Assembly: GCA_029817715.1 (NCBI GenBank)
Contig: JARUPY010000474.1
Location: 8,308,001-8,372,000 of the forward strand
Direction: 5' to 3'
DNA length: 64,000 nucleotides
From: Melastoma dodecandrum
Lineage: Eukaryota; Streptophyta; Magnoliopsida; Myrtales; Melastomataceae
Of this stretch, positions 1 to 10,300 are shown one piece after another. How positions within the stretch are numbered: the stretch's first letter is position 1; each line of letters starts with the position of its first letter. The notes under the pieces are model-generated. The model was not told where the DNA came from, did no database searches, and saw only the letters and a list, made by a program, of their open reading frames with translations. Both the position numbers and the translations under genes were made by a program.

Positions 1-49
1 CGTTTTCCAGTGTGCTGGAGCCTAAGATAATAATGAATATCTCTTGTCA

Positions 50-398
50 TCCTTCCAATGGGAACTATTCCTAAGGCGATGACGGTAGACTACTAAGGAT
101 GTAGTGACACGTCCCCGCACAAAACGGTAGAAAAGCATGCCACTATTCCCGCCACCGCCACCATCATCACCTTCATTCATGTCTTACCAGAACCCATTTT
201 TCTTGTGGCCTTGCTTGGGAACGTGACATAAATTCCGGCAACACACGAGGTTCCGATGCGATCTTCCGTCATCCTGTCGCCGAAATCAGCACAGGACATG
301 CTCCCCTCTGTTTCTGGGCAAGACATCGTCGCTGGAGACTGTCCAAAGGTGGGATTGGGAATACTCGTTGGGTTCGTGCCTTTCGTCATTCTGTGCAC
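50..398 (-). pseudogene. Duplicated LQY1-like locus, copy 1, part left of MULE-1
   Basis: This stretch aligns by eye with about 57040-57388 at high identity and forms the left half of a locus interrupted by MULE-1. It continues at 9464 after the transposon. The only recognisable exon of the locus is on the minus strand at 9751-9903, so this part is downstream of it in transcription sense. An 84-codon minus-strand ORF at 177-431 runs into the transposon TIR and is probably not a gene. The coding identity of this part is unknown. Confidence 0.6.
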
Positions 399-407
399 CA
401 ATAAGGG
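399..407. repeat. Left 9-bp target-site duplication of MULE-1
   Basis: CAATAAGGG directly abuts the first TIR base at 408 and is repeated exactly at 9455-9463. The uninterrupted paralog at 57389-57397 carries the same 9 bp once. Nine bases is the usual Mutator superfamily target duplication. Confidence 0.95.
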
Positions 408-677
408 GGAAGCGGCTAACGGTACGTGCACGTGAGACTTACGTAGTTTACTACTTAATACTAAAATTAGTAGTAAATTTTACTAAAAGTTGACCGTTAC
501 TACTCAAGTCAACGCAAAAGTAGTAAAAAAAGTAGTAAATTTTACTACTTATTGGTCTTCTTTTAGTAAAGTCAACGCAAATGTAGTATAAAATGTCGTA
601 AATTTTACTACTTCTGGACTGTTCACCGCAGTGCAATTTTACTACTTTTACACTGACTTTACTAAAACCTCATTTTT

Positions 678-754
678 AGTAAAGTCAACGTAGAAGTAGT
701 AAAAAAAGTAGTAAAATTTACTACTTTTTTTACTACATTTGCGTTGACTTTACT
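678..754. repeat. 77-bp near-perfect palindrome in MULE-1 left TIR
   Basis: The sequence opens with AGTAAAGTCAACG and closes with CGTTGACTTTACT. Between them AAGTAGTAAAAAAAGTAG pairs with CTACTTTTTTTACTAC. The counterpart in the other arm is 9108-9184. The TTGACT core matches the WRKY W-box consensus. Such a structure could extrude as a hairpin in DNA or fold in RNA. Confidence 0.85.
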
Positions 755-771
755 AAGAAAACCACACTTTT

Positions 772-822
772 AGTAAAGTCAACGTTTACTACTTTTTTTA
801 CTACTTCTACGTTGACTTTACT
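772..822. repeat. Half-deleted second palindrome of left TIR
   Basis: This is the left-arm counterpart of the intact 77-bp palindrome at 9014-9090. It keeps the outer AGTAAAGTCAACG and CGTTGACTTTACT motifs but lacks about 26 bp of one inner arm, which accounts for the length difference between the two TIRs. Confidence 0.8.
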
Positions 823-1828
823 AAATTTCTCCTTTTTTAGTAAAGTCAACGTAAAAGTAGTATAAAAAGTAGTAAAATTTACTAATTTTAACTGTACAAA
901 TTATGTCGATAAGTAGTAATTGTTTACTACTTTCGTTGTGATTTATAGTAAAATTATGTTTGAGTTGGTAAAATTGGTCGTAAATAGGTAGGGTTTGTCG
1001 TAAATGTTTACTACTTTAAGCATGTTTTTACTAAAATAAGTAGTAAACTGTTACTACTTTATAGGCGTTGACTAAGAAATTTTACTACTTTGAACAGTGT
1101 TTTCGAACCTAACTCCGAACCTAATTATTCTAAATTTTGATGTGAAATGACTATTTTGCCCCGGTTACTAGTATTATTACTACTTTACTGAATGATTCCT
1201 CCATTTCGTTCGAAGACGTTTTCCTTCCCGCCGCCGATCGTCTTCCTTTCCTCTCCGAACCCATTCCTTCCGTTTGGTTCGCCGTTGCTGTGGAAGTCGA
1301 GGCGGGTCTCCTGGTTTGGACGACAAGGACATCAGGTGGTCGTCCTCTCCCTTTCTCGACCATTTTCTTCTGCCATTACGGTTTAGGGCTGGAACGGGTA
1401 GGACATTAGGTGGTCGCCCGACGCGGTAAGTTGGGTTTTTTCTGCATTGTGGTTTCGTTATTGGTTTAGTTGAGTCGGTCGAGTGTTGAAGCTGAGGGTG
1501 TGTAGTCGTTTAAGGTTTCGTGACAGATTTGGGTTTCGGTTTGATAGTGGTTCGAGTGGGGCTGGGTGATGGAGTGGGTGTTCGGTTCGAGTGGGACTGG
1601 GTGATGGAGTGGGTGTTCGATTCCGTGGTTTCGTGGGTGATTTGGTGTGACTGGGTGATGTACTGGGTGATGGAGTGGGTTTCGTGGGTGATTTGGGGTT
1701 CGGTTTGAATTCTGTTTTGTTTGAGTGGGGTGTAATGTGAAGTTGATTCGGTTTGATATGGTTTCCGTTGATTCGGTTTGTGATCTTTAGTTGATTTCCT
1801 TTGTAGTTATTTCATCGAAAGTGCAGAA

Positions 1829-4800
1829 ATGGAAGAAGAATTTGCAGAATTGCCAGGAGAAAATTCACCCGAGGCATTCGGTGATCACCCTCCAGAAGCT
1901 CCTAACGAAGGCAACACACCTGCTTCTGCTTCTTCTAAAAAGGAGAAGGCGAAGTGGCTGCGTAAAGACAAGGTAAATGTTGAACCATCATTGTTATGAG
2001 TCATTATGATTCTAGTATTGAGGTAGTCTTCGTGTGTTTACTCAGGAGTACCTTTATACAAGGTGTAGTCCGCGGAAGTTGTTTTCTGTCCTGAATACAT
2101 TTAATGATGCGAAGCGGGCAGCCCTTTCTGACTTAGGATTTAATGGGCTATTGCATTTGGCAAGTAGGTAAGTTCATCACAAGGCGTTGAAGTGTTGTCT
2201 TAAGTTGTTCGACCCCGTTAAGAGGGTAATGGTAATTGATGGTGTGGAACACCGAATGCAGTCTGTTGATGTTGAGGCCCTGATTGGCTTACCTGCTACG
2301 AAAGTCGGTGTGCCATTTAGTGGTCACATGGAGACCGTTCGGGATGAACTGAAACTTCACCTGAAGAGAGGGAAGATATCTCTGAAGTCCGTTGAAAGTA
2401 CAATGATGGGAAGAGATTTTCCCGATGACCTTTGGAAGGCGGAGGTCGTACTTTTCATACTAGGATGTTATCTGTGCCCGACAACTGCCTTCGATATTGA
2501 CAAAGAGTACCTTCTAGCCACACGGGATGTCGCGGCAATTTGTAAGTTTGACTGGGCCACTCACGTGCTTGATAATCTTGTTAGTCAAGTGAGGGCATTC
2601 AAAAGTCATCAGGGAAAGTATATAGGAGGTTGCGTTCATCTACTGCTGGTGAGAACTTATAGTGAAGTGTTTGTTTAGCTTATTTATCGAGTTTAGAGTG
2701 AAGTGTTTACTTTGTACAAAACATTGTTAATGTTTGGTTTTGTTATTACATCCAGTTGTTTTATGCTTGCAAAAAGTCTGTTGAGGACAACAGCTCAAGA
2801 AACACCAGTAGGACAATGCCTCGGTGTCGAGATTGGGATGATGAACGGCTAAAAGCCATTTTCATAGTTGCCTATGCTGAAGTTGTCGATCTTGTAAGTT
2901 TTGTCCACCTTGTAATGCATGTACATGTGTATTTATTACTATACGATGAGAAATTGTGTGAAAATGTAATTAACAGGAAGAAGGTGATGTCGAAACTAAT
3001 CCAGAGGAAGAAGTTGATCCTGCGAGCGACTCTGGCAAGATGGCAATAGTTATGCGTCGTCTGAAGGTAAGCTTAGTTCTGTGTTTGTTTATAATTTGGA
3101 TTTGTAAGTTTAATTTTAACATTGGCGTTGTATGTTTGACTTCATTACCAGACTGTGGAACTTTCTGTTATGAGACTCCATGCCAGTAATGAGCACATCA
3201 TCCGGAAACTGAATTACATTCTCGCTGAACTTAGAAGACAAAGAGGGCGAGCAGGCAAACCTGTGAATCAAAAGACCACAGCTGGACATGATGGAGGGCA
3301 GGAAGAAGAGCCTGAAGGAGTCGCACCACCAAATGCTGATGACAATGTCGAACAGGTACATTCTCCACATACTCATCCACGTGAACTATGAAGTTGAGGT
3401 TGGGTCAACTATGATTTCGGAGAGAAGCTTGGTGCTGGTCCATCGTCCTCAGATGGAAGATAAATTGCCCGAAGGTTCAGACGATTATTCGAACCCTCGT
3501 GCGTTACAACTTGCTCGAGGTCTCAATAAACTATGCGGATTCTTTGGTACTTCGGAGGCTGTTAATGAGAAAGTTGACACTCTATCTGACCTCGACTTGA
3601 CACCATCTGAAGAAGGTGCGAAGTATTTCCTGTTTGGGAATAAAGGAAAGGAAAAGATGGTTGATGAAGATGTTAACATTGGGGTAGATGTTCCTACATA
3701 TAACGAAGATGGGCAGACAGCAAAAGCATCTCAGCCAGAAGAAGAAGATGTTCCCATATATAAGGAAGATGTTAAGACAGGGGATCCCATAGATGCTGAT
3801 CCGGATGTTGTTCAAGACATGGAAGAGGCGAAGAGGATTGGCGAGGAGGCTGAAGTTCATTTGAAGGTGAAGTATCATTACATTTCATTGTGTAAATGGC
3901 TGCAGCAGTGAATGCAAATTGAATTACATTATCGTACTCATGACAGGAAAGTGGATCATCGACCACAGCTGTCGTCTTCAGAAAGACCACACGACGTACG
4001 GCTGAGCGGAAACCGTCGGCGTTCAAGAGCTCTCGGTTTGTCCCCCCAAAGCCGGTTACAAGGGCCAGGAAGCGTGCTCGGACAGCTATCCCTGAGGTAT
4101 AAGAACTTGCCAGCATGGAATCATACCATGAAGCAGCATTGAACAAAGCCAGGATTACAGTTTTAATCCATGGTTGTAATTTTTCATTCTTAGGCACTAC
4201 AAAAATTATTCCCAGTGGATTTGCCAGTAAGTGTGCTGAAAAACTTTACAACGGCTCAATGGAATATCATTGAGTATGCTTGGAATGAGGACCAAGATCA
4301 TAGGTTTGTGTCACTGTGCTCGGTCTTTATGTATTGGGATATTATTTTACTTTGTTCAAATGGCTCCCATGGTTGATATGATGCAGCGAATGTCTGTGTA
4401 TGACGGATTCCGCTCACCTTAATAGGCAGGCCATGCTTTCTCTTGTACCAAACAGATGGATATGTAGTGATGTAAGATTGCATAACTTATTAGTTGCTTT
4501 CATTATTGACACGTAAGCCTGACTTGTATATGAGTAACATTTATATGATGCAGGTTATAGCTTTCCATGCCATTATGCTACAGGGTAGAGTGGATCCTGA
4601 AAAGAAAAGGATTTGGTACCTCCCCACTTGGTTAGGGGTAAGTGATTACAATGGTTTTTCCATGGTACATGTGATGTACAGGATGCTAACCGAGAACGCC
4701 GTCACAGAATCTTGCAGCCTATCAATATAGTGCAGCGAAAATGCCCGTCATAAGCAAAGGAAATGCCGCTTCCTTGTATGCGCACTTCAAGAATCACATT

Positions 4801-5637
4801 GGCAAAAACCATGAATTGTAATTGGTAAGCATCCCCACAATTTACTACATCTGCATATGAAAAGGTAGTAACATGTTCCAACTTTTTACATGGATGTCTT
4901 GTAATGTCTTTACTGGACTTTTGATATTGTTCTATGCAGATCATTTTTCCGGTTTGCCTAGCTGAATCACATTGGGCGTTACAGATAATTTCATTCAGGA
5001 CACAGGAAGTCATCATTATGGACACAATCCATAACAAATTGTCCAACATCTGAGGAAGAGGTGACCTTCATCATCGTGTGTTGAAGCTGTTGAGTATCGT
5101 GTTGGATGAGAATAAGGTAAAATCTAAGGTTAAAGGGTATCAAGTACCAGACATTTGCAACTGGAAAATAACTTATCCAACGAACGTGCCAGACCAGATG
5201 GCAGCCGGAAATGAGTACGTCCCTCAACTTCACCTATATCTTGTTGACCTTATTCAATGTCGGCAATTGGTAAACATCCTATGAATTTGTATTGTATAGA
5301 AACGACTGTGGAGTATATGTCATGAGACTTTGGCTGAACCCCCGGAAGGTGCTGACGAAGTGGTATGGCCATTTTTTTCAATGCAATACTTTCTAAGCCG
5401 TTCTCCATTCACGGAGTAACCATTGCCCCGTTACGAACCTGTTGCTGACAGCCATTCATCATTGTGAATTAGGTTGTAGGAGTTGCCGATAGGTTAAGGC
5501 TGGTTGTAAGCATGATAAAATGGCCTGGGAATGACGTCAGGAAAAGAATTCTGCGGAAAGTTAAGGATGATGTCAACAAAAAGATCAAACCCCCGGAGAG
5601 CAGTGCTGCATCAACATGGATTCCTGCAGTTCTTTAG
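1829..5637 (+). pseudogene. Ulp1-type (C48) cysteine protease gene of MULE-1, spliced, broken
   Basis: This is a transposon-borne SUMO-protease-like gene. Exons inferred from GT/AG sites and from comparison with MULE-2 are 1829-1972, 2046-2648, 2756-2893, 2977-3066, 3152-3355, about 3451-3866, 3947-4096, then several more to a last exon at 5473-5637. The N-terminal exons include a conserved block around LIGLPATKVGVPFSGHME. The C-terminal protease domain shows the C48 catalytic set: His in AESHWALQI (about 4950-4985), Asp in IIMDTIHN (about 5011-5030), Gln in NVPDQM (about 5184-5200) and Cys in NDCGVYVMRLW (5301-5333). Lesions include TAA at 2169-2171, where MULE-2 has CAT, and TGA after the Asp motif near 5050. 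The start is the first ATG of the exon homologous to MULE-2 51327. The family is clear; the exact exon chain in 3400-4900 is approximate. Confidence 0.85.
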
Positions 5638-5810
5638 CAACCTCGGATGTTGCACAACGTTTTGGTGAACTGTTGTGGTTCCTTTTTGGCAGACTCTGTA
5701 AGGTCATGTACTGTAATAGAACCAAATAGCAGATAGGGGATAATACTCCACGGAATGTACAGGCGGCTGTATAGTCCAGTTTCTGTCGAAATGCTGCCGA
5801 AAATTTATAA

Positions 5811-7968
5811 TTAAGTGTACATATTTTGCTGTCCATACACTGAGTTATCTTCATAGAGGACATTACCTTCTGAATCAGAAGAAGAATCACTATATACGTT
5901 ACCTTCATTGTCCGCATTGATCCGACGATTAGACTGTCGTTGAGATGGGCCTATACCAAAATCTTCCTTGCTTCCATGAATGACGAACTCGCGACGACTC
6001 TCGTCAGCATAATTAAACGCGAGTCGATCATGGAACTTTCTTCCACCTTCATCTTCGACACTACTCTTCTCCAACTCCAACGTCAATGTTTGAATGCTTT
6101 TCTGGAGCTTCCGAGACAAATTGTCAGATCGGGATGCCAAAAAACACATACGTCTGCATGCGGCCATTAGAATACCCTGCCGTAGATCAGCTCGATCAAC
6201 CCCACGATTAGAGAGACATTAATAAGTATTGCTCTTTGCTGCCTTTGTCCACCTTTTGTTTACTAGATGCTTCGGTATTGACAAGAAACCTTCAACTTTG
6301 GCTACATGGAATAGGTGGGCACATGGAATACCAAATGTCTCAAAATGTAAGCAGCTGCAGCTGAATTGGACAAGTGCCTTGGCTGATGACACTTGTATGC
6401 ACCCATGTTCACCGTCATAACACGAAAGAGTGTATATCCTCGCAATATTCCCATCAACTCTCTGTTCCACGTAAAATCGCGACTCCTTCATGATTTCGGA
6501 TTGAACTTTACGTAATGAACTCATGGTGTACAGTCGACTAGCATCCTCCTCAAGTCTGCGCAACATCGTAATTGGCCTTATCTCCTTATGCAATGACTTA
6601 AAATCCTCCTCGTACTCCTTGTGACGTAGATCAGCTACAGCACGCTCCAAATTATTTACGAAAACATGCAGTCTATGTTTGCTGTTTACATATCCCTTCA
6701 TATATCTGTGCATTCGTTCACAGCGTTGAGTACTTCTAAGCTCTGCCCAAAAAATGACCCTGAAGATATGTCTGCCACCACATATGTCGGCATGCATATA
6801 TCTGTTGTAGCCATCTAACAGATATGGACCCTGTATGGGTCATTAAAGCATACCACTCCTCTTCGACTTCTTCACTTGGTCTACTGTTATACATGAATGA
6901 CGAAATACGAGCTCGTAAGGTAGGATCCTGTACACGACAGTTTATGTTCCGACTGAAATGCCAAAGACATAACCTATGCCTTGACATTGGCCATACTTCT
7001 CTCACAGATACAATCATCGCTTTGTTGGCGTCTGTGACCACGCTAAGCGGATGTTTGCCGCCCATGATCTATGTATGAGTCCGCAGGAGCCAAGTGTAGT
7101 CAGCAATAGTTTCATTACTCATCAATGCAGACCCAAAGACAGTAGTTTGATGATGATGATTGACACCGACGATAATCACCATTTGCATTCCATACTTGTT
7201 TGTCTTGAACGTGGAATCTAGTGCTACGACATCGCTGAATGCCTCATAATCAGTGATTGAGGTACTGTCTGCCCAATATATGCGACTGACTTCATTATTT
7301 TCCACAAATGTTTCAAAGGCCATACCAGTGTCACTATTCCTCCTAGACAGGAGATATGCAACGACGGAATCACAATGACTAACGACCCCGGCAGACTCTT
7401 CCTTAAGCTTCTCATTATTCAGGTCCTTTATTAGAAAACCGGCACGTGAGTGTCCTCCAGATGCGTGTACAACTAGTCGCATAATATCATATTGTCTAAA
7501 TCCAACGTCAAGCATTCGACGGATAAAAGTGATATCTTCGTCCGAAATTTGTCGCCTTTCTCGCATGAAATACGACAAACTTTCACTCACCATCTCATGA
7601 TTGTGTTCCAACTGTACTGCAACGAAGTTCCATTGTCCATTAACCTCCACCCTCGCTTTGAAGAAACAGTTGCAACCTCTCTTCACAGATGCTCTAACCC
7701 GACTTCTGGCTGTCAACACAGTTGGATCAGAACACTCGCCTTCCCTTGAACAAACCCACTTTCTCATGACACAATCACCGTTTCTTATTTTTTGCCGATC
7801 TCTTCTCCTAACTGAAAACCCATGAACACTCGCATACATTTTAATGAACTCTTCAACTTCTTCGGCAGTGGTAAATGACATATTCAAAATCTGTTCTTCA
7901 TTCATATCAGTGACTATATTGAAGAAGCGCTGAACATCCCGGTCACCTACATTGACATTAAGCAACAC
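5811..7968 (-). pseudogene. FAR1-type MULE transposase of MULE-1, three lesions
   Basis: This is a DDE transposase of the MURA/FAR1 class that would bind the TIRs and catalyse transposition. In protein order it shows a FAR1 zinc-chelating DNA-binding domain (about 7850-7570; paired Cys, ending in LEHNHEM). The MULE catalytic core follows, with Asp in VALDSTFK (about 7220), Asp in SVVTDANK (about 7040), LCLWHF, and Glu in STQRCERMH (about 6720). Next come a SWIM zinc finger CSCLHFETFGIPCAHLFH (about 6340-6290) and a coiled C-terminal tail to 5811. Lesions are an in-frame TAG at 7069-7071 just before MGGKHP, a one-base frameshift near 6750 between HFLG and AELRSTQRCE, and an in-frame TAA near 6219 after KSNTY. 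All three catalytic acids survive. An upstream exon may exist, since an AG acceptor precedes the domain; the first in-frame ATG is at 7905. Confidence 0.9.
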
Positions 7969-8259
7969 ACTATTGTATCAATATATATGGAAAATGGTGT
8001 TGGTAAACACTTATTTCGACTTCTCGTCGAACCATAACGTCAACGCTACTATTTGTTTTCTCCATTTCCAACTTCTGTCCAGCTTACCAACTTCACAAAT
8101 ATGATTCTACATCTTACAAATGTGACCCAAATTAGCAACAATAAGGGAGGAAGCATGTCTTCACCAAATCTGGGCCGATCTTCATTCAGTACACTTTCCA
8201 TTTCTTAAGGCCACCGACGGGGAAAGCCTGGACTCCACCTGCAGATTAACAGGAAGAAG

Positions 8260-8535
8260 GTGAAGGACCAGCTACAGCAAACGAATATCAGCCCTTCACT
8301 CGACCTGCACCTGCAGCCGAAAAGGAGGGAGGATGTCCACCTGCAGCCGAAGATCTTGGACGCTCCACCTGCAGCCGAAGAGGAGGGAGGATGTCCACCT
8401 GCAGCCGAAGATCTTGCAGGAAGTCTGCCTCCAGGAGCAACGAATCGTCCACCAGGTGGTCCGGCAGCTCGTCCTGCTGCAACAACTCCTACTCCAACTA
8501 CAGACGCTATGATGCAGCCAGCTCTAAATGGGTAG
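8260..8535 (+). CDS. Putative acidic Pro-Ala-Glu repeat exon beside the right TIR
   Basis: This is a 91-codon plus-strand ORF with degenerate repeats of the type PPAAEEEGG and PPAAEDL, then a Pro/Thr-rich tail ending at 8535. MULE-2 has the homologous segment (53140-53453) as a longer in-frame 33-bp minisatellite. Similar wording (EEPEGVAPP) occurs in exon 5 of the Ulp1 gene. Conservation of the open frame between two diverged elements argues for past coding function. No promoter or partner exon was identified, and it could instead be an untranslated repeat upstream of the minus-strand transposase. Confidence 0.4.
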   Translation: MKDQLQQTNISPSLDLHLQPKRREDVHLQPKILDAPPAAEEEGGCPPAAEDLAGSLPPGATNRPPGGPAARPAATTPTPTTDAMMQPALNG

Positions 8536-8643
8536 CTTTGGGTCAAACTTAGTCAAGATTACAAAACTACACCGCAATAGTAGTAAAAAAATTAGTAAAA
8601 AAGTTAAGATGGGGTAATATTTATGAACACATTTACTAATATT

Positions 8644-9454
8644 TTCAGTAAAGTAGTAATAATACTAGTAACCGGGGCAAAATAGTCATTTCACATCAAA
8701 ATTTAGAATAATTAGGTTCGGAGTTAGGTTCGGAAACACTGTTCAAAGTAGTAAAATTTCTTAGTCAACGCCTATAAAGTAGTAACAGTTTACTACTTAT
8801 TTTAGTAAAAACATGCTTAAAGTAGTAAACATTTACGACAAACCCTACCTATTTACGACCAATTTTACCAACTCAAACATAATTTTACTATAAATCACAA
8901 CGAAAGTAGTAAACAATTACTACTTATCGACATAATTTGTACAGTTAAAAGTAGTAAATTTTACTACTTTTTATACTACTTTTACGTTGACTTTACTAAA
9001 AAAGGAGAAATTTAGTAAAGTCAACGTAGAAGTAGTAAAAAAAGTAGTAAAATTTACTACTTTTTTTACTACTTTTACGTTGACTTTACTAAAAGTGTGG
9101 TTTTCTTAGTAAAGTCAACGCAAATGTAGTAAAAAAAGTAGTAAATTTTACTACTTTTTTTACTACTTCTACGTTGACTTTACTAAAAATGAGGTTTTAG
9201 TAAAGTCAGCGTAAAAGTAGTAAAATTGCACTGCGGTGAACAGTCCAGAAGTAGTAAAATTTACGACATTTTATACTACATTTGCGTTGACTTTACTAAA
9301 AGAAGACCAATAAGTAGTAAAATTTACTACTTTTTTTACTACTTTTGCGTTGACTTGAGTAGTAACGGTCAACTTTTAGTAAAATTTACTACTAATTTTA
9401 GTATTAAGTAGTAAACTACGTAAGTGTCACGTGCACGTACCGTTAGCCGCTTCC
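8644..9454 (-). repeat. MULE-1 right TIR (811 bp)
   Basis: This arm is the reverse complement of 408-1192. It keeps two intact 77-bp palindromes (9014-9090 and 9108-9184), each bounded by AGTAAAGTCAACG and CGTTGACTTTACT. It ends CGTTAGCCGCTTCC immediately before the target duplication. Confidence 0.93.
9014..9184. repeat. Two tandem 77-bp palindromes in right TIR
   Basis: Palindromes at 9014-9090 and 9108-9184 are separated by 17 bp. Each has W-box-containing outer motifs and an inner poly(TAGTA) stem. The left arm has one intact and one half-deleted equivalent. Confidence 0.85.
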
Positions 9455-9463
9455 CAATAAGGG
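9455..9463. repeat. Right 9-bp target-site duplication of MULE-1
   Basis: CAATAAGGG directly follows the last TIR base and is identical to 399-407. Confidence 0.95.
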
Positions 9464-10300
9464 CACAAACGATGTGAAGAAACAAGGGTTCGGATTCCAT
9501 GAAAACGTAGTACTCATTGGGTTGGAAGGAAGTGAAATGATTCGAACAGAGAGCGAATTAGTTACATGGCAAAAGTTCTCTGTGAGTCATCCAAAGTCGG
9601 GTCCTGCAGTTCAGTCATCGCCAGTGAACTCTCTGTTCAAATGCAACATAGCAGTGCCAATCCTTGAGATACCAAATCCTTCGAAAGGCCATAAACTTGC
9701 TGTACAACATAAACAAAACGGTGCCGAGGAGAGGATGTAAAAATGCATACCTGCCGATCAAGATATCGAGGTGGAATCCCGGAACCTTGGCATGTGCTAC
9801 ATGTTGAAGGACCGGCGCCACCGCAGTCTATGCATCGCTAGACCTCTTTCTCATCCCCACAGAGTGAGTGCGCTTCCAGTCCCCGGGCAAAATCTGCATC
9901 TTTCTGCATAAAATGAGGAGATAAGGCTTTGTTACCAAAAACTGGTTTTAAGCAGCAATTTCTTTTGGGCTCGACCTTAAAACAGTGCAAACACAGTTAC
10001 GTGTCCCAAACATTGCCAATGTTGTCAGTCGGGTTCCCACTCCGATGACCATTACTACGTCAAAACTGAACTGGGGATGATGGTGGTGCTTCTACCGAAC
10101 GACTCTAGACCAAAATCGTGAAGTATCGCCTCAACAAGCACAAATTGATAGATGGTGGCACAAACTGAAATTTATGACCGATTTCCATTCGTTCGACCAT
10201 TCCATCCTAGAAAATGGTTAGGACACTGTAAATAATTCTCAGCATGAAGCGTTCAAGAAGTCCAAACCTGCGCATCATTCATGCAATTCCCAACAACAGT
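9464..10300 (-). pseudogene. LQY1-like pseudogene locus, copy 1, part right of MULE-1
   Basis: This aligns with about 57398-58250. It contains the DnaJ-type zinc-finger exon at 9751-9903 on the minus strand. Further right, about 10020-10085 on the minus strand reads VVMVIGVGT, which could be the decayed LQY1 transmembrane exon, but that match is weak. The locus was continuous with 50-398 before MULE-1 inserted. Confidence 0.65.
9751..9903 (-). pseudogene. LQY1-like: LQY1-like DnaJ zinc-finger exon (153 bp), broken
   Basis: LQY1 is a thylakoid protein with a DnaJ-type CxxCxGxG zinc finger and disulfide isomerase activity involved in photosystem II repair (family knowledge). The exon is bounded by a TTTATGCAG acceptor and a GTATGC donor. 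It encodes RCRFCPGTG in one frame, then, after a frameshift, EKEV, an in-frame TAG, and RCIDCGGAGPSTCSTCQGSG followed by PPRYLDR, very close to the LQY1 C-terminal half. The second copy at 57686-57838 carries the same frameshift and the same TAG, so decay preceded the duplication. Confidence 0.8.

Larger units (their letters stand above)
408..1192 (+). repeat. MULE-1 left TIR (785 bp)
   Basis: This arm is the reverse complement of 8644-9454. It is AT-rich and built almost entirely of TAGTAAA/TTTACTA words, with AGTAAAGTCAACG motifs in alternating orientation. The first ~30 bp contain the perfect palindrome ACGTGCACGT and a CACGTG G-box core. It is 26 bp shorter than the right arm because half of one 77-bp palindrome (772-822 here) is missing. 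The ORFs of both arms (451-636 minus and 9226-9411 plus) encode the same 61 residues; this reflects arm identity, not a gene. Confidence 0.93.
408..9454. mobile_element. MULE-1: 9.05 kb Mutator-like element carrying Ulp1 and transposase genes
   Basis: The element is bounded by long TIRs that start GGAAGCGGCTAACG and end CGTTAGCCGCTTCC, flanked by an exact 9-bp duplication. It holds a plus-strand Ulp1-like protease gene (1829-5637) and a minus-strand FAR1/MULE transposase (5811-7968), tail to tail about 170 bp apart, plus a plus-strand acidic-repeat ORF (about 8260-8535) next to the right TIR. Ulp1-carrying MULEs (Kaonashi type) are known in plants, so the class is established. The empty paralog at 57.39 kb confirms both ends. 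Both main genes carry lesions, so this copy is not autonomous. The near-identity of the arms suggests recent transposition driven by another copy. Confidence 0.95.

Noticed and set aside
451..636. Identical 61-codon ORFs at 451-636 (minus) and 9226-9411 (plus)
   Set aside because: They are mirror images of the MULE-1 TIR arms, composed of TAGTAAA words; not a gene.
408..1192. Dense repeated words in the TIR considered as a CRISPR-like or short tandem array
   Set aside because: No regular spacer structure, eukaryotic context, and the whole block is an inverted terminal repeat.
1151..1708. ORFs at 1151-1363 (minus), 1192-1386 and 1520-1708 (plus)
   Set aside because: They lie between the left TIR and exon 1 of the Ulp1 gene; low-complexity or leader sequence without recognisable domains.
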